Below, in pieces: positions 1-8,292 of a DNA stretch of 64,000 bases. The stretch comes from CAZMNY01 sp964567745 (lineage in GTDB: Bacteria > Planctomycetota > Planctomycetia > Pirellulales > Pirellulaceae), in assembly GCA_964567745.1 (NCBI GenBank), contig CAZMNY010000040.1, positions 1-64,000 of the forward strand, written 5' to 3'. The stretch's first letter is position 1; every line of letters begins with the position of its first letter. Both the position numbers and the translations under genes were made by a program. Below the pieces are notes generated by a model, which worked only from the letters and a program-made list of their open reading frames with translations, searched no databases and was not told the origin of the DNA.

Positions 1-512
1 CCTTCAAAACCACCGGGAGGGCCGCCAGCGCCACCGGGAGGGCCGCCAGCAAATCCACCGGGAGGGCCGCCTTCAAAACCACCGCGAGGGCCGCCAGCGC
101 CACCGGGAGGGCCGCCAGCAAATCCACCAGGAGCTCCACCGGGAGCGGGAGGACCGCCTGCAAATCCACCGGGAGCGCCGCCAGGAGCGGGAGGACCGCC
201 TGCAAATCCACCGGGAGCGCCGCCAGGAGCGGGAGGCCCGCCTTCGAACCCGCCAGGAGCGCCGCCAGGTGCACCGCCAGGTGCCGGAGGACCGCCAGCA
301 AATCCGCCAGGAGGACCGCCTTCACTTCCACCAGGAGCGCCGCCCGGGTCTGCACCGCCGGGAGGACCGCCGCCCGATGAATCATCTTCGGGTTGCGTCT
401 CTGCGGAGCTGTCGTCGTCAGGTTTGTCCGCAACCGAACCGCTATCCTCGCAACCGGCTGCCAGTGCTAACAAGAAGCACATCAGCAAACACATCGCTGC
501 ATTCCAACGCAT
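1..512 (-). CDS. Gly/Pro-rich repeat lipoprotein, 3' end outside window
   Basis: An open frame on the minus strand begins at ATG 512 and runs off the left edge. The first residues are a lipoprotein signal ending in the lipobox LAAGC (residues 17-21), so the protein is probably anchored in a membrane after lipidation of Cys21. About 25 polar, acidic residues follow, then a long low-complexity region built from units of the form GGPPGG(A/F)xGG and GGAPGG, which fills everything from about 385 down to position 1. AAGGTGG lies just upstream of the start as a ribosome binding site. The repeats give the DNA a strong approximately 15-48 bp periodicity. I recognise no domain. The frame is supported by the signal peptide and by the absence of stops over 170 codons. 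The function is unknown; a surface or periplasmic structural role is a guess. Confidence 0.75.
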   Translation of the reverse strand, partial: MRWNAAMCLLMCFLLALAAGCEDSGSVADKPDDDSSAETQPEDDSSGGGPPGGADPGGAPGGSEGGPPGGFAGGPPAPGGAPGGAPGGFEGGPPAPGGAPGGFAGGPPAPGGAPGGFAGGPPAPGGAPGGFAGGPPGGAGGPRGGFEGGPPGGFAGGPPGGAGGPPGGFE

Positions 513-1111
513 GATTCCACCTTAGATCCGAGGACGGGAAAGCGGCCGGATACAAGCCGGCATGGGTAGCCATATTTTCCCCATAATGGGCCACTTATTG
601 ATCCCTGATTATGCCAGATTCGTCATCACAAGTCGAGAATTCATTTCACCAAATCGAAATATGCGATCCCCAGAGAATTCCCCACCCAATCCCGACATTT
701 CCGCCTCTGGCTGGCCGATTAAGATTCCGCAAACGGGTAAAACGACCCAACAATCTAGAATCCCCGGAAATAACCACCCAATTTCAACGATTTCGAGGTG
801 TATTTCTTAGACGAAATTGGTCGACCAATCGTTTGCAAATCGCAACAACGAAGACTCCATCGAGCCGCTTCGTAATCGTTCTGGCCAAGTCGCAACGGCG
901 GAACGCGGCACCTGTCGGCCAAGTTCGTCGAGGTCTCGACTTGCGAAAGCAAAGCCGATTCCCGGTCCGCGTATCTTTCTTACCCCTTAACGGAAGCCGA
1001 ACAGGTTACTGTTTTCCTGACCTCCAAGGTGCCGTAGGATGAACACGTGAGAGCGGCTCATACCTTTCCAGCCCTCGCGCGCTCAATTGCCAGTCACCAA
1101 AGGGAACCCCG
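513..1111. other. Intergenic, no supported gene
   Basis: About 600 bases between two divergent lipoprotein genes. Short open frames exist on both strands, but none has a recognisable product, a good ribosome binding site or a protein-like composition. The left part (550-680) is AT-richer and probably holds the promoter of the leftward lipoprotein gene. Confidence 0.5.
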
Positions 1112-2093
1112 ATGCGTCTAATCGTTTGCGGCTTCGCCCTCACCGCCGCCTTCCTGCTCGCTCTGGGTTGCACGCCAAATTCTCCTTCGGCAGAAGACCC
1201 GCCCGGCGCTCCCACGACGCTCGAGGAGTCGGTCGGCTCGACACTGCCCTCGGCCATCGAGCCGCAAGCGGACGGCAATCCCATGGCCGACGAAACACCG
1301 AAGTCTGGCGATGTGACTGAGGACGAAGCAGCGGCGGACAAAACGACAGACACGGCGCCAATTAACGATCCAGCGAACNNNNNNNNNNNNNNNNNNNNNN
1401 NNNNNNNNNNNNNNNNNNNNNNNNNNNNNNNNNNNNNNNNNNNNNNNNNNNNNNNNNNNNNNNNNNNNNNNNNNNNNNGAGAAGTCTAGGGACGAGAAGT
1501 CTAGGGACGAGAAGTCTAGGGACGAGAAGTCTAGGGACGAGAAGTCTAAGGACGAGAAGTCAACTGAAGAGAAGCCGGGGAAAGGTGAGCCGGTCGAGCC
1601 GGCAGAAAAGCCAGCGGAGACGACAGACGCCGAGAAGGCGCCAGCGGACAAGAAAACGACTCAAGCCGATTCACGACGCCAGGGCAAACTATTTCGAGGT
1701 GGCAAAGAGGGCGATGTCATCGAGATCTCGTTTGAAGACGTGAACTTGGGGATGCCCGTTGGCGCGGCGTTCCGACCATTCATGCTGACCGATCGAGCCA
1801 AATCGCTAAACGGCAAGCGAGTTCGCATCAAGGGATTCGTGATGGCTTCCGATCGCATCAAGGGAATGAAAGAGTTTGTACTGCTGCGAAATACGGAGTG
1901 CAAGTTTGGTCCCGGCGGACAGGCCGACCACTTGCTGCGAGTCTTCATGCGAAAGAACGAAACGGCCTCTTATCGCTCGAAACCGGTCAGCATCGAAGGC
2001 ATTCTGCGGCTCAACGTCTATCCGAATCCAAGACAGACCTGGTCGGTGTTTGACTTGGAAGACGCGTCCGGAATCGTCAACTTAACGCGCTGA
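1112..2093 (+). CDS. Lipoprotein with EKSRD tandem repeats and C-terminal globular domain, interrupted by assembly gap
   Basis: The N-terminal part starts at ATG 1112 behind AAGGGA and has a lipoprotein signal (LLALGC, lipobox Cys20). It then becomes acidic and Thr/Glu/Asp-rich up to the N run at 1379-1478. After the gap a frame reads five near-identical EKSRD/EKSKD pentapeptides (1479-1552), a Lys/Glu/Pro-rich linker and a conserved-looking C-terminal domain (about 1720-2093, KRVRIKGFVM and EFVLLRNTECKFGPGG). That domain resembles planctomycete DUF3299-like proteins. The two halves are in different frames if the gap is exactly 100 bases, but 100 N is the usual placeholder for unknown length, so I read one gene. 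The repeat probably caused the gap. The assignment to DUF3299 is from memory of the family. Confidence 0.7.
1379..1478. other. Assembly gap (100 N)
   Basis: A run of exactly 100 N inside a coding region, directly abutting 15-bp tandem repeats. Its true length is unknown. Confidence 0.98.
1479..1558 (+). repeat. 15-bp tandem repeat encoding EKSRD
   Basis: The unit GAGAAGTCTAGGGAC is repeated about five times, the last with one change (AGG to AAG). Each unit is exactly five codons, so copy-number change keeps the frame. The array starts directly at the N run and probably continues into it. Confidence 0.95.
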
Positions 2094-2213
2094 TTTCTTT
2101 GCTCGGACAGTCGCTTGGCCGCGTCTAGCGGAAGTCCATATTGCCGACAACGCGAGCGGTTGAGGTTCGAACGACCGCGCGACCAGCCGGTTCACAATTG
2201 CGAAGAACTCTGC

Positions 2214-3350
2214 TTATTCCCAGAGCGAATGCATCAGGAACACGGCAGTGGGTGAGAGAATAATCACTGGCAGCCACGCGGCCAGGGCTGGTCGAAGCAA
2301 ATACGCCGCGCCCGCTTGTTGCGATCCCATAACGACGGCAGTGAAGACCAGCACAAGCAAGAAACATTTGCCGACGGCTGCGAAAACGTTTTGATTGCGG
2401 CGAGTCATGACCAGCGGCAGACCGATGAGCACGAGCAAGACATCGAGTAAAGGTTGAACCAGTCGCGTGTGAATCGCAACTCGAACTCCGGCGCCATAGT
2501 CCAAACTCGGGTTGTGCAGAGCTTCAACTAGCTCGCTGGCCGACGAGTACTGGCGCCACGCCTCGGCGCTTGACAGCAGTTGAAAATCGACGTCGGAGAC
2601 CACGAAGCATTGATTCGGCTTCAACCATTTGGCATCAACCGGCGTTAGGATCGCCGGCTTGCCTTGAACGGAAATGGACGGCTGAGTCGTCAGTTGCCTT
2701 GGCTGTTCTACGCCATCGACAAGAAATCCAGACGGATGTTCATCGGTCGCCTCAAGGCAGTACGCGTTCTCTCCAACGAGCTTGCGGCCGATATGCCTCA
2801 GCGAACGGGGGAGTCGAAAATTGGGACTGGCAATCCGCCGTTCGTCGAGGAACGCCTCCTGTCCGTCCAAATAGATGTTCGTCACGTAGTCGTAAGTCGC
2901 CTCGACGGGTCTCGGTTGATCGCCCCGCCAATTCTGCGCGTTTCGCGTAAGCGAATCACGGAATTTGGGGATCCAAAGTTCTCTGTTCGCCATGCCAAGG
3001 ACGGCGACAGCGACAGCGGCCCCAATCATCGGCGCCGCAATGCGTATCCCAGGCACGCCGCCCGCCAACAACGCTGTCATTTCTCGGCTTCGCTGTAACC
3101 AGGCCACGGTGAACACGGCCGCCATCAAGGCGAGCAGACCGCCCGCCATGTCGAGAATCGTCAGCGCGCGGGGCCGATAGTAGTCCCAGACGACACCCAA
3201 CACCCCGCCAGCCTGGTCACGACCGTAACCGATGAACTCGTCGAGGTTGTTGAAAGCGTCCGCAACGATGAACATCCCGCAGAAACTGACTGCGCATATC
3301 ACCAGCACGCGTAGGTACATTCGCAGGATGTATCGGTCCATCAGTGTCAT
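2214..3350 (-). CDS. LptF/LptG family permease
   Basis: Membrane subunit of the lipopolysaccharide export transporter (YjgP/YjgQ family). With LptB and the Lpt bridge it moves lipid A-type molecules from the inner membrane to the outer membrane. The N-terminus MDRYILRMYLRVLVICAVSF and the following helices (about residues 15-35, 65-85 and 105-125) plus three helices in the last 100 residues give the family's 3+3 arrangement around a periplasmic region. I place the start at 3350, where the family-typical MDRYILR begins within a few residues. An upstream ATG at 3410 would add a 20-residue polar extension that the family lacks. I cannot tell LptF from LptG. It is transcribed away from comF, and the 120 bases to the gene on its 3' side are non-coding. 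Confidence 0.88.
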   Translation of the reverse strand: MTLMDRYILRMYLRVLVICAVSFCGMFIVADAFNNLDEFIGYGRDQAGGVLGVVWDYYRPRALTILDMAGGLLALMAAVFTVAWLQRSREMTALLAGGVPGIRIAAPMIGAAVAVAVLGMANRELWIPKFRDSLTRNAQNWRGDQPRPVEATYDYVTNIYLDGQEAFLDERRIASPNFRLPRSLRHIGRKLVGENAYCLEATDEHPSGFLVDGVEQPRQLTTQPSISVQGKPAILTPVDAKWLKPNQCFVVSDVDFQLLSSAEAWRQYSSASELVEALHNPSLDYGAGVRVAIHTRLVQPLLDVLLVLIGLPLVMTRRNQNVFAAVGKCFLLVLVFTAVVMGSQQAGAAYLLRPALAAWLPVIILSPTAVFLMHSLWE

Positions 3351-3664
3351 CAGCTTGTCCGCGCCGGGTTTGGCACGGGGAGGATAGTGGGCCAAGCGAG
3401 CCTCGGTCAAGGTCGTTTGCGTCGGGCCGAAGTCGTCTCAGATGCTGTGCCGCGAGCCGCCGCAGCGGACATTTCGTCGCCCGAGCAATTGCAGCGAAAC
3501 GGAGCAAATCGCGAATCGCGTCTTTTCGTGCATAAGCAACGACTTACGGCTCGGAGTGGTCTCTTGCCGAGACGGGCGAGTCTGGCCCGAATGGCTCGCG
3601 CAGTGAAAATGGACAAGCGGGCGAAGTAAACGAGAACGATTCAAGTTGGAGGTGGAAGCCACCA
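3351..3664. other. Divergent intergenic region between permease and comF
   Basis: About 314 bases between divergent genes, presumably with both promoters. No gene or clear promoter consensus is seen. Overlapping short frames here are GC-rich shadows. Confidence 0.4.
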
Positions 3665-4423
3665 ATGGTTGCCGTGACGACGCCATGGAGTCGGTGGATC
3701 GATCCAGCAGTCGACCTATTGTTTCCCTCGCACTGCGCCTTTTGCGGCGACAGCAGGTTTCGTCGACATGTCATCGCGGGCGTCTCGATACGGTTTTGCG
3801 ACGGCTGTCTCGCCGGTTTTCCTCTCGCCCAGGCCATGTGTGAGCGATGCGCCGCACCTGGCCGCAACGTCGCCTCGCAACATTGCCCTCGCTGCCAAGA
3901 GAGGAATTATCGATTCGACGCCACGTTTGCTGGTGGCGTGTACAGCGACCTTTTGCGTGCCGCGATTCTGCAACTCAAGTCGGGCCAAAACGAGCCGCTG
4001 GGCGAAGCGTTGGGGACCTGGATTGCTTCGCGATGGTTGCTCACAGAATTCGCGGAAACATTCGATTGCGTGATTCCGATGCCCTGTCATTGGCGCCGTC
4101 GTTGGTCACGAGGCGGCAACCCAGCCGAATCGTTGTGCCGCCCGATTTCACGGATTTTGTCGATTCCAACAAATGACCGAATCCTGAGAGTCGGTCGAAT
4201 GTCCATGAAACAGGGGACATTGTCCCCGAATCAACGGTTTGAGAATGTACGCGGTCTCTTTCGGGTATCTGCGGGCTACTCTTTGTCAGCCCAACGAATA
4301 CTGCTTGTCGACGACGTAATGACGACAGGCGCAACCGCTAGTGACGCCGCGAGAGCACTACGTAAGGCGGGCGCCGCCCGAGTTCAAGTTCTCGTCGCCG
4401 CTCGCGGTACAGGTCGACAATAG
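3665..4423 (+). CDS. comF: ComF family phosphoribosyltransferase-like protein
   Basis: A 252-residue ComF/GntX-type protein. The N-terminal third has four Cys pairs of a zinc ribbon (CAFC, CDGC, CERC, CPRC). The middle has the family sequence AILQLKSGQNEPLGEALG, and the C-terminus has the PRPP-binding loop ILLVDDVMTTGAT (about residues 222-234). Homologues in naturally competent bacteria take part in DNA uptake; elsewhere the role is unclear. No other competence genes are visible. Its 3' end overlaps the long open frame of the next gene only if that gene is started too far upstream. Confidence 0.93.
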   Translation: MVAVTTPWSRWIDPAVDLLFPSHCAFCGDSRFRRHVIAGVSIRFCDGCLAGFPLAQAMCERCAAPGRNVASQHCPRCQERNYRFDATFAGGVYSDLLRAAILQLKSGQNEPLGEALGTWIASRWLLTEFAETFDCVIPMPCHWRRRWSRGGNPAESLCRPISRILSIPTNDRILRVGRMSMKQGTLSPNQRFENVRGLFRVSAGYSLSAQRILLVDDVMTTGATASDAARALRKAGAARVQVLVAARGTGRQ

Positions 4424-4556
4424 AGGCGAACGAACCGAATCGCTATCGCCCTGCCAGTGGCAAACTGCCACAATTCAGTGTGGATGGTGCAACAGGGCGA
4501 AACAACATGCGGTCGCAATCGAAAGTCACTACCCAGATCGACGCGAAGATACCGAA

Positions 4557-5669
4557 ATGACGTCATCCCCCTCGAAAGACAAAGAGAGCCCGGCAAGCTC
4601 GCCGATTGGGCCGCGACCGTTTCGGTTGGCCCTTTTGCGCGGCCTTGGCATCATGTTGCCGCCGCTGCTCACCATCGTGCTCTTTCTCTGGGCGCTCAAC
4701 ACGGTCGACACCTATGTGCTCCGACCGATCGAAAGCATGACTCGCTATTTGATCGTGGCGAGCATTCAAGACATTCGGGAATTCGAGGAGTTTCCGGAAG
4801 CGGAAACGCAAGTGGATGTCGATGTCGACGGAGAGCCGATTTCTCTGCTGTACAACGACAAGCATTACGTTCCCGTCGGCGAGCAATGGCTGCCCCGTGA
4901 CATTTTCAGTTTTGTCAGCCGCGACCCCGGCTCGATCGTCCCGGCGACGGCTGAGGCGTACTACAGCCGTTACGTCACCGTGAAGTGGATGCAACGTTCG
5001 AAGGTTCTCCCCGTATTCGTCGGCGTCTTTGTTCTGCTGCTCTATTTCCTCGGCAAGTTCATGGCCGCCGGAGTTGGCAGGATTCTGCTCGCCAATCTCG
5101 AGGCCTTGATCACCCGCCTCCCTTTGATTCGCAACGTTTACTCGTCCGTCAAACAAGTGACCGATTTTCTCGTCGCGGAACGCTCGGTGGAATACAACCG
5201 AGTGATCGCGGTTGAATATCCGCGTCGCGGAATGTGGTCGATCGGCTTTGTGACTGGTGAGGGAATGCTCGACATTCGATCCGCGGCAAACGAACCCGTG
5301 TTGACTGTGCTGATGCCGACATCGCCCATGCCAGCGACCGGTTTCACGGTCACGGTTCGCAAATGCGAAGCGATCGATCTGAATATCACAATCGATCAAG
5401 CAATCCAATTTGTCGTTAGCTGTGGAGTTGTCGTGCCGCCCCAGCAACAACAGGCAAACAACGCCATCAACATGGAGATCCAACGAGCCGTGGCAGCGCG
5501 GATTTCGGGAAACGGAACGGCGTCAAAAGCAGCTGCCGCGAGGAGTAACGAGACCTCGGCCGAAACGACTGGCAGCGACACCGTCGCCAGATCTTCTGAT
5601 GAGCCAGCGCAGACTGAAGAGCAGGCAGGCGGCAATCCAGACCACGAAGCTGACCAAGGCGGAGCCTAA
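4557..5669 (+). CDS. DUF502 family membrane protein
   Basis: A 370-residue inner-membrane protein of the DUF502 family (function unknown). Two strong transmembrane segments are visible: one near residues 25-50 (LRGLGIMLPPLLTIVLFLWAL) and one near 155-180 (VLPVFVGVFVLLLYFLGKF). The family signature LITRLPLIRNVYSSVKQVTDF follows. The C-terminal 60 residues are Ala/Glu/Thr-rich and probably disordered. The start at ATG 4557 is chosen because the frame upstream overlaps comF and has no membrane-protein character. Planctomycete copies often have a longer loop between the two helices, as here (about 100 residues). Confidence 0.85.
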   Translation: MTSSPSKDKESPASSPIGPRPFRLALLRGLGIMLPPLLTIVLFLWALNTVDTYVLRPIESMTRYLIVASIQDIREFEEFPEAETQVDVDVDGEPISLLYNDKHYVPVGEQWLPRDIFSFVSRDPGSIVPATAEAYYSRYVTVKWMQRSKVLPVFVGVFVLLLYFLGKFMAAGVGRILLANLEALITRLPLIRNVYSSVKQVTDFLVAERSVEYNRVIAVEYPRRGMWSIGFVTGEGMLDIRSAANEPVLTVLMPTSPMPATGFTVTVRKCEAIDLNITIDQAIQFVVSCGVVVPPQQQQANNAINMEIQRAVAARISGNGTASKAAAARSNETSAETTGSDTVARSSDEPAQTEEQAGGNPDHEADQGGA

Positions 5670-6137
5670 AGCGTCCGTGAATCTCCGCTCGCCATCGAGC
5701 TGGAAACGGGCTCACGCGAGGAAGGCCTCGTTAACCCGTTGCCGCAGGCGAGGTCTCAGAGCAATGCTGGAATGTCGAATATCGAAGAAGGAACGAGAAG
5801 GCCGAAACACAAGATTCGTTCCCTCGCTCTCGACACTTCCCCAGATCATCCGCGTCGCCCCGCGCACCTGTCGGCCAACGACCAACCTCAACGTAGCCTA
5901 CGGGCAACGCCAAGACATCATCACCTTCTTGAAACCTACAAATGGAAACGTCCAAAATGCCTGAAAACCACTTGTCAAAACCTCAGATGTCTAGGATTCC
6001 GAGCAACTCAGCAGCGCCCAGTAAACTGTAGCCACCTCAGCCATTGCTTGCGCGGACGGGATTAAGATTAAGATCAAGAGTAGGATTAAGAGAGTGCTTA
6101 CTCTTACTCGCGCTAGGATTACGGTGCTTCGCGCGAC
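5670..6137. other. Intergenic region with two repeat fragments
   Basis: Non-coding stretch between converging genes. It holds one copy of the CCCGTTGCCG repeat (5729-5757) and a degenerate copy of the GAATGTCGAATATCGAA repeat (5769-5794), both described elsewhere in this annotation. At 6060-6118 there is a GATTAAGA-rich stretch with AAGAGTA and TACTCTT facing each other as a weak hairpin, possibly at the 3' ends of the converging transcripts. Confidence 0.5.
5729..5757 (+). repeat. Dispersed repeat TTAACCCGTTGCCGCAGGCG (copy 1)
   Basis: Matches the intergenic sequence at 29144-29176 over about 25 bases with few differences. A weaker third copy lies at 12418-12443. The core GCC-N3-GGC is self-complementary. 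Confidence 0.7.
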
Positions 6138-7034
6138 CTACCTGATCAACGGCTCCGCGCCGTCGGCGAGCAATTGCTTGGCGGCGTTTTCGCCCATCTG
6201 TTCAGCGTCGCTCGGTGAGCCCGCTATTTGGGTCGCTAGGCGCTGTGTGCCTTGCGGGTCCAAAACCACGGCGTCGAGAACGAGCGTTTCCGACTCGAGA
6301 CGGCACCACGCGCCAACCGGTGCCAAACAACCTGCTCGAAGCGTGCGCAACATTGATCGCTCGGCGGTGACCGCCGCAAGCGTGTCGGTATCGTTCAGCG
6401 TCTTGGCGGCCTCTTGGGCTTGCGGGTCGTCGCTGCGAGTCTCCAAGCCCAAGGCGCCTTGTCCTATCGCAGGCAACATCCAACTTTTCGGCAGAACCTC
6501 GTTGATTCGCTCAGTCAACTCGAGCCGATGCAGTCCCGCTTCGGCCAGAATCACCGCATCGTATTGTCCGTCGTCCAGCTTTTGCAGTCGCGTATCAACA
6601 TTGCCACGAATATCGAGCACGTTGAGCGACGGCTGGTGATGTTTTAGCTGGGCCGAGCGGCGAGCGCTGCCCGTCCCGATGCGAGCCTCAGACGGCAAGT
6701 CACTGAACGACTGAAATCGATTACTGACAAGTACGTCACCGGACCGTTCACGAGGGGGCGTCGCAGTCAAAGCGAGACCATCGATGGACTCGGTCGGCAA
6801 GTCTTTCAGGCTGTGGACCGCCAAATCAACTTCGTTCGCCAGCAACGCCCGCTGAATCGACTTCGTGAAAACGCCCTGCCCGCCAATCTCGCCCAAGGAA
6901 GCCGTGCTCACGTCGCCTTCGGTGGTAAGCAATACGATTTCCACATCGATATTGCGTTTGCGAAGTTGCTCGCAAACCCAGTTGGCTTGCCATCGCGCCA
7001 ACTGACTCGCGCGAGTTCCGATTCGAATAGCCAC
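6138..7034 (-). CDS. hemC: Hydroxymethylbilane synthase (porphobilinogen deaminase)
   Basis: Joins four porphobilinogen molecules into hydroxymethylbilane in haem synthesis, in the cytoplasm. The 298-residue product has the family motifs IRIGTRASQLARWQA at the N-terminus, the substrate-site sequence AVHSLKDLPT, GTGSARRSAQL and DIRGNVDTRLQKL. The dipyrromethane cofactor Cys is in LRAGCLAPVGAW. I choose the GTG at 7034 because GAAGGA lies 8 bases upstream and the protein then starts two residues before IRIGTR, as usual for HemC. The open frame continues upstream to 7319 and an ATG at 7073 is an alternative. Neighbours do not belong to the haem pathway. Confidence 0.95.
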   Translation of the reverse strand: MAIRIGTRASQLARWQANWVCEQLRKRNIDVEIVLLTTEGDVSTASLGEIGGQGVFTKSIQRALLANEVDLAVHSLKDLPTESIDGLALTATPPRERSGDVLVSNRFQSFSDLPSEARIGTGSARRSAQLKHHQPSLNVLDIRGNVDTRLQKLDDGQYDAVILAEAGLHRLELTERINEVLPKSWMLPAIGQGALGLETRSDDPQAQEAAKTLNDTDTLAAVTAERSMLRTLRAGCLAPVGAWCRLESETLVLDAVVLDPQGTQRLATQIAGSPSDAEQMGENAAKQLLADGAEPLIR

Positions 7035-7485
7035 AAATAAAGTCCTTCCCCAACGGGTGCGCGAGTGCTGCATTGTGAACCATCGCGACTCATTCGGCTT
7101 GGCGTCTGGCGCAACGGCGCGTCGGTTGTGCAATCGCACTTTTTCGCAGGACAGCGGCCGACGCGAAAGGGGTGGCGGCCCGGCTGTCTCCGAATCGCTG
7201 CCATGGACGACCGGTCCCATCGTTGATGTTTGTCGCTGATTCGGCGACGCCTCTCGGCAGATTCTGCCGGATTCAGAGACAGACGGCGCCGATCGGCAAT
7301 TCTTGCCTCCCCCGTCCACCGCCCGGCCGTCTCGATCTCCGGCCTAAAGCAAAACTCGCAAACCGAGCATATTCAGGCAGTTGGCACCGCTAGCGTGGCG
7401 CCGATGCAAATTCCCTGCAGATGTTTGGCCCGGTACTTGCTTAGCCGTAGAGCCACAACGATCTCACTTTTCAACCACGAGTCGA
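7035..7485. other. Divergent regulatory region hemC/flgF
   Basis: About 450 bases between divergent hemC and flgF. It contains the sigma-54 promoter upstream of flgF and presumably the hemC promoter. The open frames that extend both genes into this stretch have no conserved protein sequence. Confidence 0.6.
7426..7441 (+). promoter_or_regulatory. Sigma-54 (-24/-12) promoter of the flgF operon
   Basis: TGGCCCGGTACTTGCT fits the RpoN consensus TGGCACR-N4-TTGCW with one mismatch. The invariant GG (7427-7428) and GC (7439-7440) are separated by exactly 10 bases. Transcription would start near 7452, about 35 bases before the flgF ATG. RpoN control of middle flagellar genes is common in other bacteria. 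No enhancer-binding protein gene lies in the window. Confidence 0.72.
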
Positions 7486-8244
7486 ATGATGGCCTACGGA
7501 CTTTACCTCTCTGCTGCCGGTGCCGAATCGCAGTCACAGCGAATCGAAGTCATTTCGAACAACTTGGCCAACGTCAACACGCCCGGATTCAAACGCGAGA
7601 TGGCCTCTCTGCAAGCCCGCCAAAGCGAGGCGATCATTCAAAATCAGGCAACGCCTGGCTCAAAAGAAATTGATGACATGAGCGGCGGCGTTTACCTCGC
7701 CGAAACTCCCACCGACTTTTCGCCCGGCACATTGAAGCGGACCGGAGAAGATGCCGACTTCGCCCTGAAGGACGCCGACTCGTTTTTTGTCATCGAGAAA
7801 GATGGCCAGCCACATCTGACTCGAGCGGGGAACTTCATCTTTGACGGCACCGGACGCTTGAAGACTCAGGAAGGACATTCTGTCTTGTCGGACGGCGGAG
7901 AACCGATCACGCTCGATCCAACTCTGCCCTGGTCGGTCGATGACAACGGCCGGTTCATGCAACGCGGCGCGCGCATGACGCTGGGGCTGGCCAAACCGGC
8001 ATCGCTCGGCGACCTCGCTCGCGTTGGCGAAAACCTATTTCGATCTCTGGCGCCGGTGAAACAACTCGTGGCGCCCAATGAACGGCCTCAAGTGCTCAAC
8101 GGCTCGCTGGAAATGTCAGCGGTCAAGCCAACTCAAGAGATGACCCAACTGATCGCGGCGTCTCGAGCCTATGAGGCGAACATCAAAATGATTCAAAACC
8201 AAGACAGCATGACCGGTTCGCTGATTAGTCGAGTTCTCGGCTAA
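7486..8244 (+). CDS. flgF: Flagellar rod protein FlgF (FlgF/FlgG family)
   Basis: A 252-residue axial rod protein exported by the flagellar type III system. The N-terminus GLYLSAAGAESQSQRIEVIS and NNLANVNTPGFKR form the FlgBCEFG N-terminal signature. The C-terminus ends with the paired signature SNVxP-like MSAVKPTQEMTQLIAASRAYE. It precedes flgG by 48 bases, the order expected for flgF. Start: two adjacent ATGs at 7486 and 7489; there is no clear Shine-Dalgarno. The longer open frame from 7381 would overlap the sigma-54 promoter and lacks homology. FlgF and FlgG are hard to separate by sequence; the call rests on gene order and on the less canonical C-terminus. Confidence 0.9.
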   Translation: MMAYGLYLSAAGAESQSQRIEVISNNLANVNTPGFKREMASLQARQSEAIIQNQATPGSKEIDDMSGGVYLAETPTDFSPGTLKRTGEDADFALKDADSFFVIEKDGQPHLTRAGNFIFDGTGRLKTQEGHSVLSDGGEPITLDPTLPWSVDDNGRFMQRGARMTLGLAKPASLGDLARVGENLFRSLAPVKQLVAPNERPQVLNGSLEMSAVKPTQEMTQLIAASRAYEANIKMIQNQDSMTGSLISRVLG

Positions 8245-8292
8245 CCGTTTCATTCGGCACGCATCTCAACCGAGATCCAAGGAAGGAAATCT

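Noticed and set aside
1..360. Regular repeats at the left edge, looking like a CRISPR array
   Set aside because: The repeats are imperfect, vary in length, have no unique spacers and translate in one frame as Gly/Pro repeats behind a lipoprotein signal.
611..1042. 143-codon plus-strand open frame in the first intergenic region
   Set aside because: No ribosome binding site, no domain and a Pro/Arg/Ser-rich sequence typical of a non-coding GC-rich frame.
5410..5964. 184-codon plus-strand open frame overlapping the DUF502 gene end
   Set aside because: It overlaps the real gene in another frame and continues into repeat-bearing intergenic DNA; composition is random.
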